Shown: piece after piece, positions 15,978 to 25,696 of the stretch
How positions within the stretch are numbered: position 1 is the stretch's first letter
Layout: the number at the start of each line of letters is the position of its first letter
Assembly (NCBI RefSeq): GCF_016862075.1
Contig: NZ_BOMG01000086.1
Location: forward strand, 117,526-181,525
Origin: Actinoplanes couchii
GTDB lineage: Bacteria; Actinomycetota; Actinomycetes; Mycobacteriales; Micromonosporaceae
Direction of reading: 5' to 3'
DNA length: 64,000 nt
The notes under the pieces: generated by a model
Seen by the model: the letters and a program-made list of their open reading frames with translations, nothing else
What the model was told of the DNA's origin: nothing
Databases searched by the model: none
Program-made: the position numbers and the translations under genes

Positions 15978-16095
15978 TTATCTGGCCGGTGGCGAACCCT
16001 GACCTCGTGCTGGGCCACGTTCCCGGTGGTGGCAACGTGCCGCCAGGTCCGGTGATCGTCCTCAGCAATCGACAACGGCCGAAGGGCAAACCATC

Positions 16096-16773
16096 GTGAA
16101 GGTAGTGGTGTTCGGGGGCAGTGGCCTCGTCGGCGACGGCTTCATCAAGGAGAGTCTCGCCGCCGCCGACGTCACCGAGGTGGTCACCGTCGGCAGGACA
16201 CTGCTCGACCTGTCCCACCCGAAACTGCGCCAGGTCGTGCACACCGACTTCAGCGACTTCACCGCGATCACCGACGACCTGGCCGGCGTCGACGCGTGCT
16301 TCTGGGCCCTCGGGGTCTCGTCCAGCACCGTCAGCGCCCAGGACTACGAGCGCATCACCTACGACTACACCATGGCCGCCGCACGCACCCTCGCCACGAT
16401 CAACCCCGACCTGACCTTCGTCTACGTCTCCGGCGGCGGCACCGACAGCACCGAACGGGGCCGCAGCCGCTGGGCCCGAGTGAAGGGCCGCACCGAGAAC
16501 GCCATCATCAAGATCTTCCGCAACGGCTATGCCCTGCGTCCCGGCTTCGTCGAGCCCCTGCATGGCAAACAGTCCAAGACCACGGCGTACCGGATCTTCG
16601 TCCGAGCCCTGCCCGCGATCGCCCTGATCGCGCGCCTGCTGCGCCTCACGCCCGTCCTCATGACCAGCACCACGCAGATGGGCCAGGTCGCCCTGCATCT
16701 CGCCCGCGCCGGCTACTCCCGCCATGTCCTGGAAAACCGCGACATCGTCACGATCGATGCCTTACGCAGGTGA
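16096..16773 (+). CDS. NAD(P)-binding epimerase-like protein (atypical SDR)
   Basis: A 225-residue protein starting with GTG. The N-terminus has the atypical SDR dinucleotide motif GGSGLVG after the first beta strand, and later VYVSGGGTDS. It resembles NAD(P)H-binding proteins of the NmrA or YwnB type and lacks a clear YxxxK, so it may bind cofactor as a sensor or act as a reductase. It has its own operator-rich promoter and is the last plus-strand gene of the cluster. A hairpin follows its stop codon. Confidence 0.85.
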   Translation: MKVVVFGGSGLVGDGFIKESLAAADVTEVVTVGRTLLDLSHPKLRQVVHTDFSDFTAITDDLAGVDACFWALGVSSSTVSAQDYERITYDYTMAAARTLATINPDLTFVYVSGGGTDSTERGRSRWARVKGRTENAIIKIFRNGYALRPGFVEPLHGKQSKTTAYRIFVRALPAIALIARLLRLTPVLMTSTTQMGQVALHLARAGYSRHVLENRDIVTIDALRR

Positions 16774-16776
16774 GCA

Positions 16777-16802
16777 CCGGCCGGGCGTTTCTCACCGGCC
16801 GG
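16777..16802 (+). terminator. Hairpin after epimerase-like gene
   Basis: Two CCGGCCGG words (16777-16784 and 16795-16802) can pair as an 8-bp stem with a 10-base loop right after the stop codon. No T tract follows, so termination strength is uncertain. Confidence 0.4.
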
Positions 16803-16869
16803 CGGATCGGGGAGTCATCATCCGGCACATGCGGACGTCCGGTTAGCGCCCTCTGGTACGCAGGCCGAG

Positions 16870-17193
16870 CTAGGCGTTCCCGCCGAGTTCATTGATCCGG
16901 GCGCGGAACATCTCCACCTGCTCACCCATCGCAACGAGCAGGATTCGGCGAGGATCGTCGACGGGTGCATCGGCGACCACGCCGGCGAATTCGTCGTACC
17001 GTTCCTGTGCCTTTTCCAGCTCCGGAATGAGTCCAGCCAACTGCTGCTCGGGCGGGAGCGCACGAAACTGTCGCCCGAGGTCTTCATGCAACGCGTTCAC
17101 GACCGGATCGTCGAGCCAGGCGTTCGCCGCGTCGAGATCCGTAGGATCGAACGCGGCAGGGTCACCGTCTGGGTTGTGGGTCACATCCCTCAT
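16870..17193 (-). CDS. Small hypothetical acidic protein
   Basis: A 107-residue acidic, probably helical protein. Starts at ATG 17193 or the GTG three codons later are both compatible with the purine-rich GAGAGGATGAGGG upstream. No motif recognised. It lies between the redox cluster and the two genes downstream of the transposase operon, on the transposon's strand, so it may be transposon cargo. Confidence 0.55.
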   Translation of the reverse strand: MRDVTHNPDGDPAAFDPTDLDAANAWLDDPVVNALHEDLGRQFRALPPEQQLAGLIPELEKAQERYDEFAGVVADAPVDDPRRILLVAMGEQVEMFRARINELGGNA

Positions 17194-17313
17194 CCTCTCA
17201 ACCGTTGCGAGCTTGCGCGCGAACGACCGCCAGGGTCCACACGATCAAGGCTGGAACGCCCTGTGAGTCCGGCGGCTGGTGCAGGCCGCCGTTACGGGTG
17301 TCGAGGGCGCTGG

Positions 17314-18558
17314 TTAATTCCCGTTGGAGTCGTTCGGGTCCGTCTCGGCCGTGCGCTCGAACAGGGCCCCTTGAGTTTCGTCGGCGGACTCGTCTACGTG
17401 GTCGAATCGACTGACTGCCAGCGCGTCGTTCACCGGTGCCGGAAGGTTGAACTGGCCGCGCAGGAACGCGCCGATGAGGCTGATCATCCGCTCGGTGCCC
17501 GTCGCGATTCCCAGGCGATGGCGGGCTTGGGCGGACGCGTCACGACGACGTACCAGGCGCTCGAAGATGATCAGGTCCATCTGCCGCGGCAGGCGTGAGG
17601 TGCCTCCTGCGTTGGCTGCTAGCCGGGAGATCAGTTCGAGCAGCGGCTCGGTGTAGTCCGGCGGCGAGGGCGCGAACGCCCCCATGGCGCTGATTTTGAC
17701 GTCGGCCGGCGCGTCCAGCGAGGTCAAAATCTTGCCGAGGTATTCGTCGACGTGCTCGGACAGTTTCTGGATCGCGTGGTACGGGATGTCGCCGGTGGCG
17801 AGACGGGCCGCGGCGGTCTGCTTGAACGTCGCCGCATCCATCGAGTTGGCCTCACCCGCGATGATGGCCAGGTTGAGCGTGGCGATGGAGATTGCCTCGG
17901 CGAAGAACCAACGAGCGGCCTCTTCGGCTTGCCGGTGCCCACTCGGTGGCCAGAGCCGCGACAATTCGCGGATCAGCCCGAGGGTTCGCTTCAGGGCGTC
18001 GAGTGGTTCCAGGAACCACACCTCGGACGCCAGGAACCAGAACCCGCGTTCGAGAACGCTGTCGGTCTTGACGAACGCCTGGACATCCTTGCGGAGGACC
18101 GCGATGCTCACGCCCTGGGAACCCAAGTCGTCGAATGCCTCGATGCGCAGGCGCTGTTCGCGGGCGGCGAGGTCGTCGAGGTGTTGGACGGTGACGCCCA
18201 GTGTGCGGCAGGCGTCGCGGATCGTGCCCGTAGGCCAGAACGCGGTGGTGACCTCACCGCTGCCCGCGCCGACCAGCCCCTGCAGGCCGTGGACCCAGAT
18301 CGCACGGTCCAGCGGGCGGGGGGTGTTGCCCGACTTACCGGACTTGACCTCGCCGATGCGTTTGCGGAAGCCGAGCGACGTGTCGAACGCGTACCCGAGG
18401 ATGTCCAGGTCCGTCACCGTCGTGACGTCCGCACCGAAACGGTGCTGTAGATCGATGCCCCGGCGCACGTAGAAGCCGTCCCAGAACCACGCCTGCGCGA
18501 CACGAACCTCAGCCAGGGTTCCGGGTTCAAGACCACGGGTCGTCTCGCCGCGCGGCAC
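17314..18558 (-). CDS. Hypothetical protein with PD-(D/E)XK nuclease-like motif, transposon cargo
   Basis: I place the start at GTG 18558 because AAAGGAG lies 8 bases upstream; it overlaps the 3' end of the preceding gene by 32 bases, indicating coupling. The 414-residue product has a nuclease signature near the N-terminus: Asp50-Leu-Asp52-Ile-Leu in a hydrophobic strand, then Gly-Glu70-Val-Lys72-Ser-Gly, the D...ExK arrangement of restriction-type nucleases. About 340 mostly helical residues follow, with no family I recognise. Coupled to the 438-residue gene upstream and in line with the Tn7-like operon, it looks like a two-gene cargo module, possibly a defence system. Function is inferred. 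Confidence 0.72.
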   Translation of the reverse strand: MPRGETTRGLEPGTLAEVRVAQAWFWDGFYVRRGIDLQHRFGADVTTVTDLDILGYAFDTSLGFRKRIGEVKSGKSGNTPRPLDRAIWVHGLQGLVGAGSGEVTTAFWPTGTIRDACRTLGVTVQHLDDLAAREQRLRIEAFDDLGSQGVSIAVLRKDVQAFVKTDSVLERGFWFLASEVWFLEPLDALKRTLGLIRELSRLWPPSGHRQAEEAARWFFAEAISIATLNLAIIAGEANSMDAATFKQTAAARLATGDIPYHAIQKLSEHVDEYLGKILTSLDAPADVKISAMGAFAPSPPDYTEPLLELISRLAANAGGTSRLPRQMDLIIFERLVRRRDASAQARHRLGIATGTERMISLIGAFLRGQFNLPAPVNDALAVSRFDHVDESADETQGALFERTAETDPNDSNGN

Positions 18559-19843
18559 GCTGCGTCTCCTTTCGCAGTTCATTGATCGATGCGGCGAGGA
18601 TCTCCTGCGAGGCGGGGTCTTCGCCGCCGCCGGTGCGGGAGTCCTCGGGCTTGACGAAGCCGGTCGGACGCTGACTCAACGTGACGCTCGCATCACCGGC
18701 AGGATCGGTGATCCTCTTGATCCACTCTAGTCCCGATTGGGCGATCTCAGGCTTGACCAGGCGCAGGAAAGGCCGGTCGCCCTGATCGTCGACGGAGACG
18801 ACGCCGGCGGCCTCCAGCAGGTGGTAGTCCGTCCCGATGTTGGTGGCCGGGCCGACGCGTCCCCTGCTGATGAGGCGGTCGACCAGAACAGCGGGGCTAC
18901 TGATGCGCCCGCGACCGGCCACCGCCTTCTCGTGTCCGAACAGGATGTGAGCGACGAAGAGTTTGCGCAGGTGGAATGCCTCGGTGGTGATGCAGTTGTC
19001 GTCGACGGCCTCCAGCAGCGGCGAGAAGACGTAGGTCGAACTCGCGCCCGTCGCCGACTGCACGCTCGCGGCCTGGATCAGGCCCACGTTCTGGGCACTG
19101 CGAATGATGCCGGGCGGTGCCGACAGTTTCGACATGTGCAGCCCGGGGGTGGCCAATACCTGCTCGGACATGCCGAGCAGCGCGTCGCGTTCGTTGGGCG
19201 GCAGGCCCTGAAGGAACTTCGCGAGCGAGATCTGCTTCGTGCCCCACACGTAGGGGCTGTAGACGACCTTCTCGTTGAGGTCCGCCGAGGGCGTGGTCAG
19301 GTTGAGCTTCGCCGCGCGGGTCAGGCGCAGCGCTTCGGTCGCCTCGACGTCGGTGAACCCCCGCTTGACGATCTCCTGCAAATGCTGGCTCTCGGCCAGC
19401 GGCGCGATCGCGCCCACCTCCACCGAGTGCAGGAACGCGAGACCCGCGCGGGAGGGTTTCAGCACGCTGAGTACCTGGACGGTCTGCTCGGTCAAGGTCG
19501 CCGACACCCCGACGTACTCATCCAGCCCGATGATGCGCCCGGCGGCATCCACGCGGTAGTCGATGAGGTTCGCGCTCTTCAGCGCCGGCAGCACGATGTT
19601 GAACAGCTCCAGCGCCCCGACACTCGCGTGTCCGGCGTACCCGACGACCAGCTCGTGGGTCAGCGGAACGAAATCCTGATGGCCGCGGAGCCGCACCGCG
19701 AGGTCCATCGCCCGCCCGGTGATCAACAGGACCTCGATCTGGGACCGCACGAGCGGATCAGTGATCTTGTGATCGTGCTGGTGGACGAACACCACGGCGC
19801 GGCCGAGTCGCTTGACCTGATCCTGCTGGGCCGCCGCGTTCAT
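18527..19843 (-). CDS. Hypothetical protein, partner of nuclease-like cargo gene
   Basis: A 438-residue soluble protein with no signal peptide or membrane helix. It begins with a charged N-terminus followed by alpha/beta segments. Residues about 150-420 look like repeated small helical domains of winged-helix character, including a segment with IGTDYHLLEAAGVVSV, a typical helix-turn-strand layout. This makes a DNA-binding or specificity subunit conceivable. It starts 152 bases after the tniQ stop and overlaps the nuclease-like gene, so the pair is expressed together. No recognised family. Confidence 0.7.
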   Translation of the reverse strand: MNAAAQQDQVKRLGRAVVFVHQHDHKITDPLVRSQIEVLLITGRAMDLAVRLRGHQDFVPLTHELVVGYAGHASVGALELFNIVLPALKSANLIDYRVDAAGRIIGLDEYVGVSATLTEQTVQVLSVLKPSRAGLAFLHSVEVGAIAPLAESQHLQEIVKRGFTDVEATEALRLTRAAKLNLTTPSADLNEKVVYSPYVWGTKQISLAKFLQGLPPNERDALLGMSEQVLATPGLHMSKLSAPPGIIRSAQNVGLIQAASVQSATGASSTYVFSPLLEAVDDNCITTEAFHLRKLFVAHILFGHEKAVAGRGRISSPAVLVDRLISRGRVGPATNIGTDYHLLEAAGVVSVDDQGDRPFLRLVKPEIAQSGLEWIKRITDPAGDASVTLSQRPTGFVKPEDSRTGGGEDPASQEILAASINELRKETQRAARRDDPWS

Positions 19844-19995
19844 GGCTCAGTTCCCCCTTGGACCGGTCACGATCTTCTGCACTTGGACGGTTCAGACTAC
19901 CGGGGCAGGCATCGGGCACGCGAACGTTTTTGACCCACCTGTCGCGCCGAATTCCGCGCCCGTCGCGTACTCACCGGGAACCCCATTCAAGATCC

Positions 19996-22383
19996 TCATT
20001 TCGTGGTCTCGATGGCGATGGTCCCCTGGTCACGCAGACGGATGCTGTGGCTCGCTCCACCGCGGGGTCGTCGCGGAATTTCGTATTCTCGCGCCCATCG
20101 TTCCATTTGGGTCGTACTCATTCCTTTTTCACGTGCAAGATCGGGAAAGGGGCGTTTCCGGTTGACGTACTGCTCATAGAGCCAGTCCCGGTCGACGGGG
20201 TCGTGCCGCGCCGGGGCTCCGCCGCCGCGCAGCGGGATGTCGTACTCCACGGCGAGCCGGGCAAGGGTCTTGCGCGAGCATCCGGTGGAGTCCGCCATCT
20301 GCCGCAGCGACGTCTTCTGCTCCAGGTAGATCTGGGCGAAGAGACGGGGCGGCAACTTCCGACGGGCGCGCACCATGATCTGCCCGGTAGCCCGGTCGGC
20401 GGCCAGGGAACGCGGCACGGGGACCGCCGGGTGCTCGGCAAGCAGGTATCGGACCACCTCGATGTCGGTCCCCAGCGTCTCGGCGACCGAGCCGGGCGTC
20501 TCGCCGGGAGCGCGCACGAGGTCGTGCAGTCGCTCCAGGTCGACCCACGCAGGATCAGGGCCGGGAAGATCGAGGCCGTCGAGCAGGCTGATCGGGGGTT
20601 GCCAGGTCGGCGGCTCGCGTCGGATGCGATACGTGGCGAGGAATCGTGTGGCCTCGGCCTTCAGCGCGGCGGCAAGTTCCGGCGTCTGGACAAACATGCT
20701 CAGGGCCGCGGTCTGTGCCCGGAACCTGGCCTGCTCATCGGTGCGGTAGCCGGGGGCGTCTTCCTCGGGAAGACCGCTGATGCGGTGAAAGAGATAGGCA
20801 CGGATCAGGCGTTCCCGCCGGCCGGTCCCGGGTTGGACCCCGAGGTTCCGGCACATGTCGCGCCAGCATTCGTGCGGGAGCAAGTCGGTGTAGTCGAGGG
20901 TGCGCCGGCGCTGGTAGTTGATGGGGGTGGGGTGTGTGTCCAGGTAGTCGGCGAGCCGGGTGAGTGCCGCGGCGATGTCCGGCCAGGTGGGCTCGTCGTG
21001 GAGTTTCTGAAGGATGCGGGAAATGTCGCTGCCGGTCGTGACGCCGCCGAGCATGCCGGCCGCGTCGTCGAGCAGGACGGTGTTACCGACGATCATCAGG
21101 CAACCGGCCAAGATCGGGCCGAGGGTACGCGGGTACGTGCCGCGTACAGGGCTGAGCCGGATGCGCCAGGCGGGCCAGAGCACGCTCGGCGTGCGCTGTG
21201 CCCTGGTCTCGACCGTGCGGCGGCCGGCATGCGGACGGGAGGGCAGATCCGAGGCCGTCCGGTAGCGCAGGTGTTCGTTGGGCCGCATCGAGTCAGCGAC
21301 GGCGGCGAGATGGACGGCTTTGAGAATCGGGCTGATCTCCCGTCCCCATTGATCGATGCTGGTCGCGCTGACCTGGCCGAGGTTCTCGCGCATCCGGGCC
21401 AGCAGGTCGCGTAGCGCCGCGCCGCTGCCGGGCAGGTCGTGCTCGATGGTCCGTACGGCGATCGTCACCGCGAGGGCCGTGCTCGCGGCGTGCACAGGAG
21501 CCATGAATCCGGGACGGACCTCGGGTTCCCTCCGGGATGAAGCAGCCCTCGCTGTCTCGTGGCCGGCCAGCGTGATCTCGTAGGCGTCGACGAGGTCGCG
21601 GGGCAGTAGGTCGGCGAGGTCAGCGGACGGCAGGTCGGCCAGGACACGGGCCGCGACGGCGCGGATGTCGGTGAGAACCACCGGCGCGGGTTGCAGCAAC
21701 GCCTGATAGGGGCCGAAGCCGCTGGTACCGGTGCTGATGATCGTAGTGATCCGGCGCTGGGCGGCCAACGCCGGATGCCCGACCGGCAGGCGCAGTGAGG
21801 TTGCCCGGGCGAGGTCGCCCCCGCAGGCGTCGAACGGCGCGTCGCAGTAGGCGAGAAGAGGCACGTTCTTTCCGTATCGTGGCCGCAGGCGTTGGACTCT
21901 GCCGCATTCGGGGCAGGCGTCGGCCAGGAGGCGTTCATGTACGGGGCAGGCGAAGGCCCAGCCAAGCCGCCAAGACAGTTGCCACCGGCCGCGGCCGGCC
22001 GGTCCCCGCAGGCAGTCGGGGCAGAACCGGGAGCCGCGGGCGCGTCCCCAGAGAACCTGGCGCTGCACCCGTCGTCGCGCCCGGTCCAAGCGCACGGCAC
22101 GCCGGTCGTAGTGGGCCAGCGTCATGGCGTGCAACGTCTCGGGGGTGAGCCCACTCGCCGCCGCGACGTTGGTGATCTCGGCGTCGCGCAGCATGATCGT
22201 CCAGTCCGTCGGGATGTCGCGTGCGGTGTTCCCGGTTCGCTGGCGCACCGGGAACTTGAGGTGCTCCATGAGGCTGCCGAGCGGGGTGGACAGGCGAGCG
22301 GCCAGGGCTTCGAGCCAGGAGTCGAGGGCTTCTCCGTCGACCGGTGCCAGGCGTAGTGGCAACGTCCGCGGCCCGGACGTCAT
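19996..22383 (-). CDS. tniQ: TniQ/TnsD-like target-selection protein
   Basis: A 795-residue TniQ-family protein, far longer than the about 300-400 residues of minimal TniQ and similar in scale to TnsD. The N-terminal TniQ domain (about residues 6-170) ends in a zinc-binding region with Cys121-x2-Cys124, Cys146-x2-His149 and Cys157-x2-Cys160. The C-terminal half contains several helix-turn-helix-like segments, for instance around SLRQMADSTGCSRKTLARL and DLAREKGMSTTQMERWARE, suited to reading a fixed DNA site. In Tn7-like systems such proteins recognise the attachment gene and recruit TnsC. Its ATG overlaps the tnsC stop (ATGA). The recognised site here is plausibly the 3' end of dnaB. Confidence 0.9.
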   Translation of the reverse strand: MTSGPRTLPLRLAPVDGEALDSWLEALAARLSTPLGSLMEHLKFPVRQRTGNTARDIPTDWTIMLRDAEITNVAAASGLTPETLHAMTLAHYDRRAVRLDRARRRVQRQVLWGRARGSRFCPDCLRGPAGRGRWQLSWRLGWAFACPVHERLLADACPECGRVQRLRPRYGKNVPLLAYCDAPFDACGGDLARATSLRLPVGHPALAAQRRITTIISTGTSGFGPYQALLQPAPVVLTDIRAVAARVLADLPSADLADLLPRDLVDAYEITLAGHETARAASSRREPEVRPGFMAPVHAASTALAVTIAVRTIEHDLPGSGAALRDLLARMRENLGQVSATSIDQWGREISPILKAVHLAAVADSMRPNEHLRYRTASDLPSRPHAGRRTVETRAQRTPSVLWPAWRIRLSPVRGTYPRTLGPILAGCLMIVGNTVLLDDAAGMLGGVTTGSDISRILQKLHDEPTWPDIAAALTRLADYLDTHPTPINYQRRRTLDYTDLLPHECWRDMCRNLGVQPGTGRRERLIRAYLFHRISGLPEEDAPGYRTDEQARFRAQTAALSMFVQTPELAAALKAEATRFLATYRIRREPPTWQPPISLLDGLDLPGPDPAWVDLERLHDLVRAPGETPGSVAETLGTDIEVVRYLLAEHPAVPVPRSLAADRATGQIMVRARRKLPPRLFAQIYLEQKTSLRQMADSTGCSRKTLARLAVEYDIPLRGGGAPARHDPVDRDWLYEQYVNRKRPFPDLAREKGMSTTQMERWAREYEIPRRPRGGASHSIRLRDQGTIAIETTK

Positions 22384-23495
22384 GCCGCGCGCTTCCGGTT
22401 CTGCCGCGGACGACTGGTGATCTTGGCGTTGGCCATGGCGATCTCGATCTCGCGGCGCGCCGTCTCGGCGGCCTGATCGACTTTCACCCCGTCCAGCAGG
22501 ACTTCGTCGAGAAATTCGCGGCCTGTTCGCACGGCTCGCTGGCAGCCACGATTGATCAGGCTCATCAGTGATCCGATGTGGCCGGTGCTACGAGCGAAGA
22601 GGTAGTCGCTCAGATCGTCGGCGACCATCCCGTGATAGCCATCGGCGAGCACGATCCGCTGCTCGATCGCCAGGAGGAGATTACGCCAGGCGCGTCGACC
22701 TTCCTCGTTGTCGATGGTGAACGGTTCCATCGCAAGCTTGGTGGTGCGCCGTGCGGTCTGCGCGAAGATCATGTCCGCTGGGGAAACACCCTCGTTAAAC
22801 AGGCCCTTTTGCGTGAGTCCGACGCCCACCATCAGCAAGGTCACGGGAAACTCGTTCGCAATCCATTTAAGATGATTACGCACCTCTTCGCCGTTCTTGC
22901 GGTGCCACCGAAGAAAGTGGAGATCGTCGATCACCATCAGGCGCACTCCGCACTTCAACGCGCAGTCCAAGGCACGGCTGCCGTACTCCGATGCGGTACC
23001 GCGATGCCGGCCGGGGTGACCGAAGAAGTCCAGCATGTATCGGTTGAAGTCCTTGATCCCGGTGTCACCGTTCAGCCCTACCCGGCACACCGGGATACGC
23101 TCGTTTCCCTCGTCCGTGAAGGGACCCTTCTCGCTGACCTCACGGACATGGAAGTTCCGGGCAAAAGCGAGCGCGGCTGTGGTTTTGCCGAGGCCGGGAA
23201 ACGCCTCGACGGCGATCGCCCCGCGGGCCTTGTCACCATCCTGAAGGTTACTGTCGACGATGTCCCACATGTCTTCGTGCAGGTGGTCAAGTTGCGGCGT
23301 TCTGATGGGACCGAGGTTCGCATGCCATTCGCGGCGACGTTGGTCGTACTGCGCCAGTTCAGGTGACGAGAGCGCATCGATCTGCTGCCGGGTGAGCCGT
23401 TCAGGGCGCTCACGGCGAGGGCTCTCCGCGTAGGCTTTCCAGTCCTCCTTGGTCGCCAGCGAGAGATTTCCCGAGGCCACTGCGGCAGTGCTCAT
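22380..23495 (-). CDS. tnsC: TnsC/TniB-like AAA+ ATPase
   Basis: A 371-residue ATP-dependent transposition regulator. Walker A is GLGKTT at 101-106 (Lys104) and Walker B is LMVIDDLH at about 187-193 (Asp190, Asp191). It resembles TniB/TnsC proteins, which form filaments on DNA and link TniQ/TnsD to the TnsAB transposase. The N-terminal 90 residues are a charged extension and the C-terminal tail is basic (ends RPRQNRKRAA). Start and stop overlap tnsB and tniQ by 4 bases each, so subunit ratios are probably set by translational coupling. Confidence 0.93.
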   Translation of the reverse strand: MSTAAVASGNLSLATKEDWKAYAESPRRERPERLTRQQIDALSSPELAQYDQRRREWHANLGPIRTPQLDHLHEDMWDIVDSNLQDGDKARGAIAVEAFPGLGKTTAALAFARNFHVREVSEKGPFTDEGNERIPVCRVGLNGDTGIKDFNRYMLDFFGHPGRHRGTASEYGSRALDCALKCGVRLMVIDDLHFLRWHRKNGEEVRNHLKWIANEFPVTLLMVGVGLTQKGLFNEGVSPADMIFAQTARRTTKLAMEPFTIDNEEGRRAWRNLLLAIEQRIVLADGYHGMVADDLSDYLFARSTGHIGSLMSLINRGCQRAVRTGREFLDEVLLDGVKVDQAAETARREIEIAMANAKITSRPRQNRKRAA

Positions 23496-25696
23496 ACGTC
23501 CTCCAGCGCATCTTGGTAGAAGTCGTCCAACGGCTCGTCGTGCGTCCGGGCAAGTCCCTCCAGGCCAGCGTCATCGTCATCGCCTGCCTCGTCCGCGGAC
23601 GGCGCAACCGTCAACTGCTGCCGTCTCACTGCTTCGTCTGCTTCGTCCTGGTCATCGGGTTGCGCCTGATCCTCGCCTGGATCAACGGGCAGCGCGTCGC
23701 GGCCCAACGCTTTGCGCACCGACGGCAGCATGGTCACCGCCTCGTCGTCGTCAGGTAACTCGATCGCGACCTGGTCTCGGGCCGCACGCAACGCGATACG
23801 CCGTTCGGCCTTCGTTGTCCCGAGCCCGAGATTCCAACGTTCGAGCAGATCACCGACGACCAGTTGGTCGTTTGGATAGCGGTACTTGGACGCTGCCAGT
23901 TTCCGGCCGAACCTCATGGCATCCCGGCTCAGCGGCATGTTGAGGTTCGGGGCATGCTCCCAATTCAGGGCTGACCACCTTTTGGTCAGATGGTCCTGAA
24001 AATAGACTTTGGTGATATCGTCCTCATCGACGTAGATGGGCCACTTGTCGCCATGTTTCCCGCGGTAAGGGCTGCGCACGTTCCGATAATCGTTCAGGGC
24101 CTTCCCGTTGTAGGTTCGGTTGTCCCAGTCGATCCCGTAGTGTTGGATCTTTCTCCAAACAGGTCTCAGGAATTGGTAGGCGAGGTCCGGGTCGCGGGGG
24201 ATTTCGATGTATCCCGCCCGGGCAACTCCATGCTGAAACATTGCGGCCGGGGATAATTCCAGCCCAGGCATATGCGCGTCGGTCAGCCCCTGGTGCGGGC
24301 GGTGGTGGTAGACCAGCGCCACCCACTCGCGGATGATGGCGTCCAGTTCGCTCAGGAAGAAGAAGGCGTCCGCTTCCGGGCTCTCGCCTCGTGCGTGAAG
24401 ATCAGGCCCCTTGTAGCCGGGCAGAGCTTGCAGGAGATCTTCGCGGATGGTCCGGAAGAAGCGCTCTACCGGCCCTTTGTCGCGCCCGGTACGCAGCCGG
24501 GCGGGCTGGATCGAGATCCCGAAATTGGCGCAGACGCTGTTCAGGTGGTCGGAGACGTAGATCTTTCCGTGGTCCACGACAATGGTCTCCGGGGCCAGGG
24601 CCGGAGACGCCCGCCCGGCAGCTATCGGGCCGTCGATGGCTTCCCGATCGAGCAGCAACGATCGGGGGATTCCGTGATCCGGCCACACCGCGTAAGCGGG
24701 CCACCCGGCACCAGCGGGCTTGGGACGAAAGACCTGGTAGAGCGTCGCAGCAGCGTCGTTCGCCTTCGTGCTGACCGGGGTAACCCTCAGCCCGACGATG
24801 CATCGTGTGTACCAGTCCATAGCGACCGTCAGCTCGACCTGCACCCACCGCAGGGTCACCGGGTCCAGCCCGAAGACGTCGAGCCTGGTTGTGTCCATCA
24901 ACACGTACTCGCCGGGTCTGGCCGGCCTTAGTTTGCCGTAGACCCCACTGGGGCGTTCCGCGATCTCCCTGTTGCGCTTGGCGCTCTTGTCGAACGTTGG
25001 GTGCCGTTCCTCCAGCTCGGCCAGAATCCGGAATCCGGTGGCCCGGCTCGGTATCGGCCGATCTTCGCCATGGCGGCTTTGCAGACGGGCGGTGGCTCGG
25101 GCGGCGACCATCTTCTTCGACGGCTTCGAGTCCAGGGTGTGCTCCGCCATGATCTCCAGGGCGATCTCGGTCCAGGTAGAGAAGTCAGGACCCTTTCTCT
25201 TCGCCTTCGGACGACTGGCAAGTGCGGCCTCACCGCCAGACCGGTACTCGCTGGTCCAGCGGATGATGGTGCTTCGATTTATCCCCAGTTCCGCACACTT
25301 CTTGACATAGCGGCTTTCCATCGATGCCGTGGGTAGATACCCGTCTCTCGGCTCGCCGGGCAGCGCCAACTCGGCGCTACCGGATCGGTAGCCGGTCAGC
25401 ACCTCCCGAACGTGTTCAGCCTTGGCTCGAACCTCTGCGCGCTCGGATTCGGATAGCTGGTCGAGTAGTGCCGCAGCAGGAACGCCGTCGTCTCCCGATT
25501 CGGGGTTCTGCGCCAGGACACGGGCGGCGTCGGAGGTAAGCAGGTCGCGAACCGCCATGCGGCGCGGCCGGCGTCGACCGTCTACAAGGACGACCTCTAC
25601 ACCGTGCGTGGTGCTGAAGACCTCGGTCACCTCAAGTAGTTCGCCGTCGTAGGCAAAGCGAGTTCCCACACCAACCCGAACGCCGGCGGCAGTCAC
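23492..25696 (-). CDS. tnsB: TnsB/TniA-like DDE transposase
   Basis: A 734-residue transposase of the Mu/TnsB/TniA superfamily. Residues about 80-240 are helical DNA-binding domains for the element's ends. The rve/RNase H-like catalytic core has Asp268 (in VLMDTT), Asp375 (in VVDHG) and Glu411 (in PVERFF), the last two 35 residues apart as expected. A beta-barrel region follows, and the last 100 residues are acidic and disordered, resembling the TnsB tail that contacts TnsC. It makes the 3'-end cuts and strand transfer. GTG start overlapping the tnsA stop (GTGA). Confidence 0.93.
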   Translation of the reverse strand: MTAAGVRVGVGTRFAYDGELLEVTEVFSTTHGVEVVLVDGRRRPRRMAVRDLLTSDAARVLAQNPESGDDGVPAAALLDQLSESERAEVRAKAEHVREVLTGYRSGSAELALPGEPRDGYLPTASMESRYVKKCAELGINRSTIIRWTSEYRSGGEAALASRPKAKRKGPDFSTWTEIALEIMAEHTLDSKPSKKMVAARATARLQSRHGEDRPIPSRATGFRILAELEERHPTFDKSAKRNREIAERPSGVYGKLRPARPGEYVLMDTTRLDVFGLDPVTLRWVQVELTVAMDWYTRCIVGLRVTPVSTKANDAAATLYQVFRPKPAGAGWPAYAVWPDHGIPRSLLLDREAIDGPIAAGRASPALAPETIVVDHGKIYVSDHLNSVCANFGISIQPARLRTGRDKGPVERFFRTIREDLLQALPGYKGPDLHARGESPEADAFFFLSELDAIIREWVALVYHHRPHQGLTDAHMPGLELSPAAMFQHGVARAGYIEIPRDPDLAYQFLRPVWRKIQHYGIDWDNRTYNGKALNDYRNVRSPYRGKHGDKWPIYVDEDDITKVYFQDHLTKRWSALNWEHAPNLNMPLSRDAMRFGRKLAASKYRYPNDQLVVGDLLERWNLGLGTTKAERRIALRAARDQVAIELPDDDEAVTMLPSVRKALGRDALPVDPGEDQAQPDDQDEADEAVRRQQLTVAPSADEAGDDDDAGLEGLARTHDEPLDDFYQDALEDV

